From Diadema setosum (lineage: Eukaryota; Echinodermata; Echinoidea; Diadematoida; Diadematidae): a stretch of 64,000 nucleotides of DNA. Position 1 is the stretch's first letter. The number at the start of each line of letters is the position of its first letter. A program made the position numbers and the translations under genes. The notes beneath the pieces were generated by a model. That model was not told where the DNA came from. It did no database searches and worked only from the letters and a program-made list of their open reading frames with translations. Positions 1 through 13,148 of this stretch are shown here, one piece after another. The stretch spans positions 7,891,328-7,955,327 of the forward strand of contig CM067065.1 in the NCBI GenBank assembly GCA_033980235.1, written 5' to 3'.

Positions 1-163
1 CGCGTACGCGCTCGTTTACTATGAACGTGACTAAATTTTATGAAATATATCAATAGACCTTGACTTGAACTATATGATAAATTAATTTCATTCAAAAATT
101 CCGTTCCATTAATGAGATATTGATGTAAACGTGATTTCAGATAATGACGTCATAATGACGTCA
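1..163. repeat. Satellite core, 3' part, cut by window edge
   Basis: The segment begins inside the CGCGTACGCG tract and ends at the paired CREs. Bases 1-363 match 38,418-38,783 almost exactly by eye; I saw one substitution and one extra GAA triplet. The two copies stop matching right after the hairpin. Confidence 0.9.
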
Positions 164-333
164 CGGTTAACTGATCACATTGATACACTAGATCTGTCGT
201 CCTTAGGACATGATACATATATGGTATAAGTTTGAAAGTGATAGGTTGGGGACTTTTTGAGTTAACCTCTGCACAAGATTTGAGGAGAAAGAAATAAAGA
301 AGAAGAAGAAGAAAGAATCCGTACAGATACAAT

Positions 334-418
334 AGGTGATCCGAGAGGATACTCGGATCACCTAACAAAGAATCCGAACAGATACAGAAGGTGATCCGAG
401 AGGATACTCGGATCACCT
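334..418. repeat. Hairpin cassette, two copies
   Basis: Each copy (334-363 and 389-418) has 12-base arms AGGTGATCCGAG and CTCGGATCACCT around AGGATA. Each is preceded by AAAGAATCC and GATACA. The arms pair perfectly. The neighbouring second hairpin at 431-452 has AATTTGTCA arms and is followed by another AGGTGATCCGA. Confidence 0.9.
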
Positions 419-2717
419 AACTAGACTTGGAATTTGTCAACACTGACAAATTAGGTGATCCGATCTGTTCGTAAATCAACGATTTGAGTTTCCTGATCCC
501 AATAGGCATGACCATACCGGTTTCATCTGTGTTTAGTGGACATTGGCCGTGTGATGTTTGGATTCTCATTTAGAAAAGGTAGTCAGACCTGACAGCTATG
601 GTACACAATTCCGTATACACTAACGAAAATACAGAATGAAGTATGTTTGACCTTTGAACCCAATTTGCACAGACAAGATGGCATCTGAACAAAAAGTGGT
701 TATTTTGTGAAATGATCCTTGTAACATGGTCTTTACGTGTGCAAAATATGGGAAAGGTAGGACATGTATTCACCAAGATACAGGATGATACATTTATGAC
801 CTTTGACCCTAATTTACATACCCAAGATGACGTCTGAGCAAGTAGTTGTTATTTTATGAAATAATGTACGTGACATGAACTAAACATGTGCAAAATATGG
901 GGGTGAGAAGGTCTGTTTTTCTTCAGTTATTGCAAAGAAAGTTGCAGAAAGAAAGAAGTATCTAAATACATCGAAGATAAGCTTTAATTTCAACCACGTT
1001 TTTTGACGTGATCCCGACATCGTATGAAAAATAAAGGGCACACTTTCGATAGCCCAAAGTCTCAGCTACAACATATTAAAATCTGGGAGAAATTCACTGA
1101 AGCATAAGTGAGCTAGTGCTCGATAAAGACAGTCATGTCAATTTTCACATCTACAAAAATTCCCTCCCATAGAGATAACACGTCATAACGAAGATAAAGA
1201 AAGAAGTACATATGACCTTTGACCCCACTTTGCACAGCCAAGATTGCATCTGAGCAAAAAGTGGTTATTTTGTGAAATGATCCTTGTAACATGGTCTTTA
1301 CGTGTGCAAAATATGGAAAAGATAAGACATGTATTCAGCAAGATACAAGATGATACATTTATGACTTTTGACCCTAATTTACATACCCAAGATGACGTCT
1401 GATCAAGTAGTTGTTATTTTATGAAATAATGTACGTGACATGAACTAAACATGTGCAAAATATGGGGATGATAGGGGGTGTTTTTCTTGAGTTATTGCAG
1501 AGAAAGTTGCAGAAAGAAAGAAATATCTCAATACATCGAAGATAAGTTTGATTTCAACCAAGTTTTTTGACGTGATCTCGGCGTCGTATGAAAAAATAGA
1601 GCGAACCTTGACGACAGCTCAAAGTCTCAGTTACAACATACTAAAATCTGGGAGAAATTCACCGAAGAGTAAGTGAGCTAGTGCTCGATAAAGACCGTCA
1701 TGTCAATTTTCATTTCCAGAAAAATTCCCTCCCATAGAGATAACACGTAAACTGGTTAAATTTGACAAGGTTACATTATATCCATTTTCACGAGGTGAAG
1801 ACATCATCCGATTAAATTTTTGATAAATAAAACTTAAAGAGTATTAAATTGGCTACAACATACTAAAATCTGGAAGAAATTCACCGAAGGGTAAGTGAGC
1901 TAGTCGTAGATAAAGACAATCATGTCAATTTTCACATCTAGAAAAATTCCCTCCCATAGAGATAACACGTCATAATGAAGATAAAGAAAGAAGTACATAT
2001 GACCTTTGACCCTACTTTGCACAGACAAGATGGCGTCTGAGCAAAAAGTGGTTATTTTGTGAAATGATTCTTGTAACATGGTCTTTACGTATGCAAAATA
2101 TGGGAAAGATAAGACATGTATTCACCAAGATACAGGATGAAACATTTTTGACCTTTGACCCTAATTTACATACCCAAGAAGGTGCCCGATCAAGTAGTTG
2201 TTATTTTATGAAATAATGTACGTGACATAAACTAAACATGTGCAAAATATTGGGCTGATAGAGCTTGTTTTTCTTGAGTTATTGCAAAGAAAGTTGCAGA
2301 AAGAAAGGAATATGAAAATACATGGAAGATAAGCTTTAATTTCAACCAAGTTTTTGGGCATGATGCCGACTCCGTATGAAAAAACGAAGGGCACACTTAC
2401 GATAGCCCAAAGTCTCAGCTATAACATACTAAAATATGGGAGAAATTCACCGAAGCATAAGTGAGCTAGTGCTCGATAAAGATAGTCATGTCAGTTATCA
2501 TTTCCAGAAAAACTGCACTCCCATAGAGATAACACGTAAACTGGTCAAATTTAACAATGTTACTTTTAATCCCTTGTTACGAGGTGATGCCGTCATCCAA
2601 TCAAATTGTTGTTATTATATATCTGAAAGCCCATTAAATAAGCTACAACATATTGAAATTTGGACGAAAATCAACTAAAGAATAAGTGTGATATGCTTGA
2701 ATGAACTTGAAATTTGA

Positions 2718-3370
2718 TGACGTCATTTTGAAAATTTACTTTTTTAACTTTATTAAGAAATTTCATATATTTTAATCATTTTTCCATCATTGCCAACCCA
2801 TGAAATGACATGTACAACTCATCAGCTTTCAGAATATGTAAAGAAAATGGGGGGTCACCGTCCATCCTGACGAGTAAAATCGGATTTAAAATTGGCAGTT
2901 TTTTGGCATTGTTGCACTGTATATCGCCATTGACGCGCGCGCGGAATTTCAACTTTGACGGGCCCGTATGACGTCATATTGAGTCGGATTGACTTGAAAC
3001 TTGGTATAAATATTTCTTGACATTTCAGACATCCGATCAAAGTGAAAAAACTGGAAATTTCAATTGCATATGAGCTGTGCGTGCGTATATGCGCGCGCGC
3101 GTACGCGTCCGTCCGATTTTTTCAATTTTTCAAAAAATGCTTCAAATGGTCTGAAACGTGTGCAAAAAAATTTTGAGCTCGATTGGAGCATACAAATATT
3201 TCAACGCGCGCGTACGCGCACGTTTTTAACGATGGGATGAATTTCGAAAACATGAGTAGAATTCCCTTTAATTGAACTTTATGTGACGTAAATTTCATTG
3301 AAAAAATCCATTCCAATAATGAGATATGAATGAAAATGTGTTTTCATATAATGACGTCATGGTGACGTCA
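2718..3370. repeat. Satellite core copy 1 (type description)
   Basis: The core opens with TGACGTCA followed by TTTTGAAAATTTAC. It continues through a conserved block reading GGGGTCACCGTCC, a CGCGCGCG tract, a second TGACGTCA, two further CGCGCGCGTACGCG tracts about 130 bp apart, and ends with two TGACGTCA sites 11 bp apart. The GC-rich alternating purine-pyrimidine tracts stand out in AT-rich surroundings and are the sequence type known to favour Z-DNA. No conserved protein is visible in any frame. This copy spaces the paired CREs with TGG. Confidence 0.95.
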
Positions 3371-3440
3371 CGGTCGACTGATCACTTTGATTTTAGTTCG
3401 ATTGCCGTCTTTTAGACACGATACATATATGGTATAAGTT
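3352..3440. promoter_or_regulatory. Paired CRE plus TATA-like stretch (representative of the cores)
   Basis: Two perfect TGACGTCA palindromes start at 3,352 and 3,363, 11 bp apart, about one helical turn. Some 50 bp downstream is ATACATATATGGTATAAG, which resembles a TATA region, and about 80 bp beyond that is AATAAA. TGACGTCA is the known target of CREB/ATF proteins. The layout looks like a small promoter, but transcription is inference. The same layout occurs in all 17 complete cores. Confidence 0.5.
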
Positions 3441-5017
3441 TGACATTCATAGGCAATGCACTTTCTGAGCTAACCTCTACACAACTTTTGGGGAGAAATA
3501 AAGAAAAACTAGAGATTGTAATTTGTCATCACTGACAAATTAAGGTGATCCGATTTTTTTTTATCAATGATTAGAGTCCTGATCGCAATAGGCATGACCA
3601 TACAAGTTTCATCTGTGTTTAGAGACATTGGCCGTGTGATGTTTGCATTCTCATTTAGAAAAGGGAGTCATATCTGCCATCTTTGGTACCAAATTCTGTA
3701 TACACTGAATAACGAAGATACAGCAATGAATACATATGACCTTTGACCCACCTTTGCACTCCCAAGATTGCATCTGATGAAATAGTGGTTATTTTGTGAA
3801 ATGATTCTCGTGACATCGTCTATACGTGTGAAAAATATGGGAAAGATAGAACAGGTATTCACTAAGATGCAGGGTGAAATACTTATGACCTTTGACCCTA
3901 ATTTACATACCCAAGATGTTGTCCGATCTAGTAGTTGTTATTTTATGAAATAATGTACGAGACATGAACTAAACATGTGCAAAATATGGGGGTGATAGGG
4001 CGTGTTTTTCTTGAGTTATTGCAAAGAAAGTTGCAGAAAGAAAGAAATATCTCAATACATAGAAGATAAGCTTTAATTTCAACCAATTTTTCATCATAAT
4101 CCCGACATTGTATGAAAAAACGAAGGAAATAAAACGATAGCGCAAAGTCTCAGCTACAATATATTAAAATCTGGGAGAAATTCACCGAAGGGTAAGTGAG
4201 CTAGTGCTCGATAAAGACAATCATGTCAATTTTCACATTAAAGAAAATTCCCTCCCATAGAGATAACACGTCATAACGAAGATACAAAAAGAAATACATA
4301 TGACCTTTGGCCTCAATTTGCACAGACAAGATGGCATCTGAGTAAAAGGTGGTTATTTTGTGAAATGATCCTTGTAACATGGTCTTTGCGTGTGCAAAAT
4401 ATGGGAAAGATAGAACATGTATTCACTAAGATACAGGGTGAAACACTTATGACCTTTGACCCTAATTTACATACCCAAGATGGTGTTCGATCAAGTAGTT
4501 GTTATTTTATGAAATAATTCACGTGACATGAACTAAACATGTGCAAAATATGGAAGTGACAGAGGCCGTTTTTCTTGAGTTATTGCAAAGAAAGTTGCAG
4601 AAAGAAAGAAATATCTCAATACATCGAAGATAAGCCTGAATTTCAACCCAATTTTTTGACGTGATTCTGACATCGTATGAAAAAACAAAGGGCACACTTA
4701 CGGTAGCGTAAAGTCTCAGCTACAACATATTAAAATCTGGGAGAAATTTACCGAAGCTTAAGTGAGCTAGTGCTCGATAAAGATAGTCATGTCAATTTTC
4801 ATTTCCAGAAAAACTGCACTCCCATAGAGATAACACGTAAACTGGTCAAATTTGACAAGATTACTTTTAATCCATTTTTACGAGGTGATACCGTTATCCA
4901 ATCAAAATATTGTAATTTTATGTTTGAAAGAACATCAAATAAGCTACATCATACTGAAATCTGGGTGAAAATTGACAAAGGACTAGTGAGATACGCTCGA
5001 ATGAACTTGAAATTTGA

Positions 5018-5670
5018 TGACGTCATTTTGAAAATTTACTTTTTTTGCTTTATTAAGAAATTTGATATCTTTTAATAATTTTGTCAGCATTGCCATCCCA
5101 TGAAATGACATGTACAACTCATCAGCTTTCAAAATATGTACAGAAAATGGGGGGTCACCGTCCATCCTGACGAGTAAAATCGGATTTAAAATTGGCAGTT
5201 TTTTGGCATAGTTGTACTGTATATCGCCATTGACGCGCGCGCGGAATTTCAACTTTGACGGGCCCGTATGACGTCATATTGAGTCGGATTGACTTGAAAC
5301 CTGGTAGAAATATTCCTTGACATTTCAGGCAGCCGATAAGTGTGAAAAAACGGGAAATTTCTATTGCATATGAGCTGTGCATGCGTATATGAGCGCGCGC
5401 GTACGCGTCCGTCCAATTTTTTCAATTTTTCAAAAAATGCTCCAAATGGTCTGAAACGTGTGCAAAAAAGTTTTGAGCTCGATTGGAGTATACAAATATT
5501 TCAACGCGCGCGTACGCGCACGTTTTAAGGGTAGAGATGAATTTTGAGAATATGAGTAGAATGCACATAACTTGAAATATATGTGACGTAAATTTCATTG
5601 AAAAATTGCATTCCATTAATGAGATATGATTCAGAATGTGTTTTCATATAATGACGTCATAATGACGTCA
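5018..5670. repeat. Satellite core copy 2
   Basis: All four CREs are intact; the final pair is spaced by TAA rather than the usual TAG. Confidence 0.95.
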
Positions 5671-5842
5671 CGGTCAACTGATCACAATGATGCATTAGAT
5701 TTGTTGTCTTTAGGACATGATGCATACATGGTATAATTTTGAAATTCATAGGCAGAGGACTTTCTGAGCTAACCTCTGCACAACTTTTGGGGAGAAATAA
5801 AGAAACAAACAAAGAAGAAGAATAAAGAATCCGTACAGATAC

Positions 5843-5872
5843 AGGTGATCCGAGAGGATACTCGGATCACCT
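5843..5872. repeat. Hairpin cassette, one copy
   Basis: Perfect stem with a shortened leader: GATACAGGTG instead of GATACAGAAGGTG. Confidence 0.9.
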
Positions 5873-7607
5873 AACTAGACTTGGAATTTGTCAACACTGA
5901 CAAATTAGGTGATCCGATCTGTTCGTAAATCAACGATTTGAGTCTCCTGATCCCAATAGGCATGACCATACCGGTTTCATCTGTGTTTAGTGGACATTGG
6001 CCGTGTGATGTTTGGATTCTCATTTAGAAAAGGGAGTCAGACCTGCCATCTATGGTACACAATTCCGTATACACTAACGAAGATACAGAATGAAGTATAT
6101 TTGACCTTTGACCCCAATTTGCACAGACAAGATGGCATCTGAGCAAAAAATTGTTATTTTGTGAAATGATCCTTGTAACATGCTCTTTACGTGTGCAAAA
6201 TATGGGAAAGATAGGACATGTATTCACCAAGATACAGGTTGAAACATTTATGACCTTTGACCCTAATTTACATACCCAAGATGGTGTCTGATCAAGTAGT
6301 TGTTATTTTATGAAATAATGTACGTGACATGAACTAAACATATGCAAAATATGGGCGTGGTAGGGGCTGTTTTTCTTGAGTTATTGCAAAGAAAGTTGTA
6401 GAAAGAAAGAAATATCTCAATACATCGAAGATAAGTTTGATTTCAACCAAGTTTTTTGACGTGATCTCGGCGTCGTATGAAAAAATGCAGGGTATAGTCA
6501 CGATAGCCCAAAGTCTGAGCTACAACATATTAAAATCTGGGAGAAATTCACAGAAGAGTAAGTGAGCTAGTGTTCGATAAAGACCGTCATGTCAATTTTC
6601 ATTTCCAGAAAAATTCCCTCCCATAGAGATAACACGTAAACTGGTTAAATTTGACAAGGTTACATTATATCTATTTTCACGAGGTTAAGACATTACCCGA
6701 TTAAAACTTTGATTGAAGAAAACTTAAAGAGTATTACATTGGCTACAACATACTAAAATCTGGAAGAAATTCACTGAAGGGTAATTGAGCTAGTCGTCGA
6801 TAAAGACAATCATGTCAATTTTCACATCTAGAAAAATTCCCTCCCTCAGAGATAACACGTCATAATGAAGATAAAGAAAGAAGTACATATGACCTTTGAC
6901 CCTACTTTGCACAGACAAGATGGCGTCTTAGCAAAAAGTGATTATTTTGTGAAATGATTCTTGTAACATGGTCTTTACGTATGCAAAATATGGGAAAGAT
7001 AAGACATGTATTCACCAAGATACAGGATGAAACATTTTTGACCTTTGACCCTAATTTACATACCCAAGAAGGTGCCCGATCAAGTAGTTGTTATTTTATG
7101 AAATAATGTACGTGACATAAACTAAACATGTGCAAAATATTGGGCTGATAGAGCTTGTTTTTCTTGAGTTATTGCAAAGAAAGTTGCAGAAAGAAAGGAA
7201 TATGAAAATACATGGAAGATAAGCTTTAATTTCAACCAAGTTTTTGGGCATGATGCCGACTCCGTATGAAAAAACGAAGGGCACACTTACGATAGCCCAA
7301 AGTCTCAGCTATAACATACTAAAATATGGGAGAAATTCACCGAAGCATAAGTGAGCTAGTGCTCGATAAAGATAGTCATGTCAGTTATCATTTCCAGAAA
7401 AACTGCACTCCCATAGAGATAACACGTAAACTGGTCAAATTTAACAATGTTACTTTTAATCCCTTGTTACGAGGTGATGCCGTCATCCAATCAAATTGTT
7501 GTTATTATATATCTGAAAGCCCATTAAATAAGCTACAACATATTGAAATTTGGACGAAAATCAACTAAAGAATAAGTGTGATATGCTTGAATGAACTTGA
7601 AATTTGA

Positions 7608-8260
7608 TGACGTCATTTTGAAAATTTACTTTTTTAACTTTATTAAGAAATTTCATATATTTTAATCATTTTTCCATCATTGCCAACCCATGAAATGACA
7701 TGTACAACTCATCAGCTTTCAGAATATGTAAAGAAAATGGGGGGTCACCGTCCATCCTGACGAGTAAAATCGGATTTAAAATTGGCAGTTTTTTGGCATT
7801 GTTGCACTGTATATCGCCATTGACGCGCGCGCGGAATTTCAACTTTGACGGGCCCGTATGACGTCATATTGAGTCGGATTGACTTGAAACTTGGTATAAA
7901 TATTTCTTGACATTTCAGACATCCGATCAAAGTGAAAAAACTGGAAATTTCAATTGCATATGAGCTGTGCGTGCGTATATGCGCGCGCGCGTACGCGTCC
8001 GTCCGATTTTTTCAATTTTTCAAAAAATGCTTCAAATGGTCTGAAACGTGTGCAAAAAAATTTTGAGCTCGATTGGAGCATACAAATATTTCAACGCGCG
8101 CGTACGCGCACGTTTTTAACGATGGGATGAATTTCGAAAACATGAGTAGAATTCCCTTTAATTGAACTTTATGTGACGTAAATTTCATTGAAAAAATCCA
8201 TTCCAATAATGAGATATGAATGAAAATGTGTTTTCATATAATGACGTCATGGTGACGTCA
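7608..8260. repeat. Satellite core copy 3
   Basis: Counterpart of copy 1 in the 4.88-kb unit, with the same TGG spacer in the CRE pair and no difference that I could see. Confidence 0.95.
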
Positions 8261-9906
8261 CGGTCGACTGATCACTTTGATTTTAGTTCGATTGCCGTCT
8301 TTTAGACACGATACATATATGGTATAAGTTTGACATTCATAGGCAATGCACTTTCTGAGCTAACCTCTACACAACTTTTGGGGAGAAATAAAGAAAAACT
8401 AGAGATTGTAATTTGTCATCACTGACAAATTAAGGTGATCCGATCTTTTTTTATCAATGATTAGAGTGCTGATCGCAATAGGCATGACCATACAAGTTTA
8501 ATCTGTGTTTAGAGACATTGGCCGTGTGATGTTTGCATTCTCATTTAGCAAAGGGAGTCATATCTGCCATGTCTGGTACCAAATTCTGTATACACTGTAA
8601 CGAAGAAACAGCAACAAGTACATATGACCTTTGACCCACGTTTGCACTCCCAAGATTGCATCTGATGAAATAGTGGTTATTTTGTGAAATGATTCTCGCG
8701 ACATCGTCTATACGTGTGAAAAATATGGGAAAGATAGGACAGGTATTCATTAAGATACAAGATGAAACATTTATGACCTTTGACCCTAATTTACATACCC
8801 AAGATGTTGTCCGATCTAGTAGTTGTTATTTTATGAAATAATGTACGTGACATGAACTAAACATGTGCAAAATATGGGGGTGATAGGGCGTGCTTTTCTT
8901 GAGTTATTGCAAAGAAAGTTGCAGAAAGAAAGATATATCTCAATACATAGAAGATAAGCTTTAATTTCAACCAAGTTTTTTTATCGTAATCCCGACATCG
9001 TATGAAAAACCAAAGGAAACAAAACGATAGCGCAAAGTCTCAGCTACAACATATTAAAATCTGGGAGAAATTCACAGAAGGGTAAGTGAGCTAGTGCTCG
9101 ATAAAGACAATCATGTAAATTTTCACAAAAAAAAAATTCCCTCCCATAGAGATAACACGTCATAACGAAGATACATAAAAAAGTACATATGACCTTTGAC
9201 CTCAATTTGCACAGACAAGATGGCATCTGAGTAAAAAGTAGTTATTTTGTGAAATGATCCTTGTAACATGGTCTTTGCGTGTGCAAAATATGGGAAAGAT
9301 AGGACATGTATTCACTAAGATACAGGGTGAAACACTTATGACCTTTGACCCTAATTTACATACCCAAGATGGTGTCCGATCAAGTAGTTGTTATTTTGTG
9401 AAATAATTTACGTGACATGAACTAAACATGTGCAAAATATGGAAGTGATAGAGGCCGTTTTTCTTGAGTTATTGCAAAGAAAGTTTCAGAAAGAAAGAAA
9501 TATCTAAATACATCGAAGATAAGCCTGAATTTCAACCCAATTTTTTGACGTGATTCTGACATCGTATGAAAAAACAAAGGGCACATCTACGGTAGCGTAA
9601 AGTCTCAGCTACAACATACTAAAATCTGGGAGAAATTTACCGAAGCTTAAGTGAGCTAGTGCTCGATAAAGATAGTCATGTCAATTTTCATTTCCAGAAA
9701 AACTGCACTCCCATAGAGATAACACGTAAACTGGTCAAATTTGACAAGATTACTTTCAATCCATTTTTACGAGGTGATACCGTTATCCAATCAAAATTTT
9801 GTAATTTTATGCTTGAAAGAACATTAAATAAGCTACATCATACTGAAATCTGGGTGAAAATTGACAAAGGACTAGTGAGATACGCTCAAATGAACTTAAA
9901 ATGTGA

Positions 9907-10558
9907 TGACGTCATTTTGAAAATTTACTTTTTTTACTTTATTAAGAAATTTGATATCTTTTAATCATTTTGTCAGCATTGCCACCCAATGAAATGACAT
10001 GTACAACTCATCAGCTTTCAAAATATGTACAGAAAATGGGGGGTCACCGTCCATCCTGACGAGTAAAATCGGATTTAAAATTGGCAGTTTTTTGGCATAG
10101 TTGCACTGTATATCGCCATTGACGCGCGCGCGGAATTTCAACTTTGACGGGCCCGTATGACGTCACATTGAGTCGGATTGACTTGAAACTTGGTAGAAAT
10201 ATTCCTTGACATTTCAGGCAGCCGATAAGTGTGAAAAAACGGGAAATTTCTATTGCATATGAGCTGTGCGTGCGTATATGAGCGCGCGCGTACGCGTCCG
10301 TCCAATTTTTTCAATTTTTCAAAAAATGCTCCAAATGGTCCGAAACGTGTGCAAAAAGATTTTGAGCTCGATTTGAGCATACAAATATTTCAACGCGCGC
10401 GTACGCGCACGTTTTAAGGCACAGATGAATTTTGAGAATATGAGTAGAATGCGCTTGACCTGAAATATATGTGACGTAAATTTCATTGAAAAACTCCATT
10501 CCATTAATGAGATATGAATGAGAATGTGTTTTCATGTAATGACGTCATAGTGACGTCA
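9907..10558. repeat. Satellite core copy 4
   Basis: Counterpart of copy 2. The middle CRE is followed by CATTG instead of TATTG, and the CRE pair is preceded by CATGTAA instead of CATATAA. Confidence 0.95.
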
Positions 10559-10726
10559 CGGTCGACTGATCACTTTGATTTTAGTTCGATTGCCGTCTTT
10601 GGGACACGATACATATATGGTATAAGTTTGACAATGATAGGCAATGCACTTTCTGAGCTAACCTCTGCACAACTTTTGGGGAGAAATAAAGAAAGAAGAA
10701 GAAGAAAGAATCCGTACAGATACAAA

Positions 10727-10756
10727 AGGTGATCCGAGAGGATACTCGGATCACCT
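10727..10756. repeat. Hairpin cassette, one copy
   Basis: Perfect stem with leader GATACAAA, directly after a GAA run. Confidence 0.9.
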
Positions 10757-12170
10757 AACTAGACTTGGAATTTGTCAACACTGACAAATTAGGTGATCCG
10801 ATCTGTTCGTAAATCAACGATTTGAGTCTCCTGATCCCAATAGGCATGACCATACCGGTTTCATCTGTGTTTAGTGGACATTGGCCGTGTGATGTTTGGA
10901 TTCTCATTTAGAAAAGGGAGTCAGACCTGCCATCTATGGTACACAATTCCGTATACACTAACGAAGATACAGAATGAAGTATATTTGACCTTTGACCCCA
11001 ATTTGCACAGACAAGATGGCATCTGAGCAAAAAATTGTTATTTTGTGAAATGATCCTTGTAACATGCTCTTTACGTGTGCAAAATATGGGAAAGATAGGA
11101 CATGTATTCACCAAGATACAGGTTGAAACATTTATGACCTTTGACCCTAATTTACATACCCAAGATGGTGTCTGATCAAGTAGTTGTTATTTTATGAAAT
11201 AATGTACGTGACATGAACTAAACATATGCAAAATATGGGCGTGGTAGGGGCTGTTTTTCTTGAGTTATTGCAAAGAAAGTTGTAGAAAGAAAGAAATATC
11301 TCAATACATCGAAGATAAGTTTGATTTCAACCAAGTTTTTTGACGTGATCTCGGCGTCGTATGAAAAAATGCAGGGTATAGTCACGATAGCCCAAAGTCT
11401 GAGCTACAACATATTAAAATCTGGGAGAAATTCACAGAAGAGTAAGTGAGCTAGTGTTCGATAAAGACCGTCATGTCAATTTTCATTTCCAGAAAAATTC
11501 CCTCCCATAGAGATAACACGTAAACTGGTTAAATTTGACAAGGTTACATTATATCTATTTTCACGAGGTGAAGACATTACCCGATTAAAACTTTGATTGA
11601 AGAAAACTTAAAGAGTATTACATTGGCTACAACATACTAAAATCTGGAAGAAATTCACTGAAGGGTAATTGAGCTAGTCGTCGATAAAGACAATCATGTC
11701 AATTTTCACATCTAGAAAAATTCCCTCCCTCAGAGATAACACGTCATAATGAAGATAAAGAAAGAAGTACATATGACCTTTGACCCTACTTTGCACAGAC
11801 AAGATGGCGTCTTAGCAAAAAGTGATTATTTTGTGAAATGATTCTTGTAACATGGTCTTTACGTATGCAAAATATGGGAAAGATAAGACATGTATTCACC
11901 AAGATACAGGATGAAACATTTTTGACCTTTGACCCTAATTTACATACCCAAGAAGGTGCCCGATCAAGTAGTTGTTATTTTATGAAATAATGTACGTGAC
12001 ATAAACTAAACATGTACAAAATATTGGGCTGATAGAGCTTGTTTTTCTTGAGTTATTGCAAAGAAAGTTGCAGAAAGAAAGGAATATGAAAATACATGGA
12101 AGATAAGCTTTAATTTCAACCAAGTTTTTGGGCATGATGCCGACTCCGTATGAAAAAACAAAGGGCACAC
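10727..12170. repeat. Higher-order repeat unit, partial copy 3
   Basis: The third copy follows copy 2 closely for about 1.45 kb, then becomes a more diverged monomer near 12,170. Downstream monomers no longer show the 4.88-kb period. This point probably marks the edge of the most recent block duplication. Confidence 0.7.
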
Positions 12171-12488
12171 TACCGATAGCCCAAAGTCTCAGCTACAACA
12201 TACTAAAATATGGGAGAAATTAACCGAAGCATAAGTGAGCTAGTGCTCGATAAAGATAGTCATGTCAGTTTTCATTTCCAGAAAAACTGCACTCCCATAG
12301 AGATAACACGTAAACTGGTCAAATTTAACAATGTTACTTTTAATCCCTTTTTACGAGGTGATGCCGTCATCCAATTAAATTGTTATTATATATCTGAAAG
12401 ACCATTTAATAAGCTACAACATATTGAAATTTGGACGAAAATCAACTAAAGAATAAGTGAGATATGCTTGAATGAACTTGAAATTTGA

Positions 12489-13148
12489 TGACGTCATTTT
12501 GAAAATTTACTTTTTTTACTTTATTAAGAAATTTGATACCTTTTAATCATTTTTTCAGCATCGCCAACCCATGAAATGACATGTACAACTCATCAGCTTT
12601 CAGAATATGTAAAGAAAAGGGGGGGGGGGGGGTCACCGTCCATCCTGACGAGTAAAATCGGATTTAAAATTGGCAGTTTTTTGGCATTGTTGCACTGTAT
12701 ATCGCCATTGATGCGCGCGCGGAATTTCAACTTTGACGGACCCGTATGACGTCATTTTGAGTGGGATTGACTTGAAACTTGGTAGAAATATTCCTTGACA
12801 TTTCAGACATCCGATCAAAGTGAAAAAACGGGAAATTTTCATTGCATATGAGCTGTGCGTGCGTATATGTGCGCGCGCGTACGCGTCCGTCCGATTTTTT
12901 CAATTTTTCAAAAAATGCTCCAAATGGTCTGAAACGTGTGCAAAAAAATTTTGAAGTCAATTTGAGCATACAAATATTTCAACGCGCGCGTACGCGCACG
13001 TTTGAAGTATATAGATGAATTTTGAAAACATGAGTAGAATCAAGTTGACTTGAACTATATGTGACGTAAATTTCATTGGAAACTTCCATTCCATTAATGA
13101 GATATGAATGAAAATGTGTTTTCATATAATGACGTCATAGTGACGTCA
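12489..13148. repeat. Satellite core copy 5, with expanded G run
   Basis: The run of about six G before TCACCGTCC is expanded to 14 G (12,619-12,632). The first CG tract begins ATGCGCGCGC instead of ACGCGCGCGC, one CpG lost. The middle CRE is followed by TTTGAG, a variant shared with copies 8 and 15. Confidence 0.95.

Larger units (their letters stand above)
410..5842. repeat. Higher-order repeat unit, copy 1 (about 5.4 kb)
   Basis: This two-monomer block runs from just after one hairpin cassette to the next. It aligns with the following block over most of its length: marker blocks at 2,206 and 7,096 are 4,890 bp apart, and those at 4,770 and 9,659 are 4,889 bp apart. It is about 560 bp longer than copy 2 because it holds one extra 567-bp sub-repeat between about 1,200 and 1,970. 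It contains cores at 2,718 and 5,018. Boundaries are approximate. Confidence 0.8.
5843..10726. repeat. Higher-order repeat unit, copy 2 (4.88 kb)
   Basis: The block is nearly identical by eye to copy 1 downstream of the extra sub-repeat. Its start is repeated 4,884 bp later: hairpins start at 5,843 and 10,727, and the following sub-repeat blocks at 6,024 and 10,908 look identical. It contains cores at 7,608 and 9,907. Confidence 0.85.
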
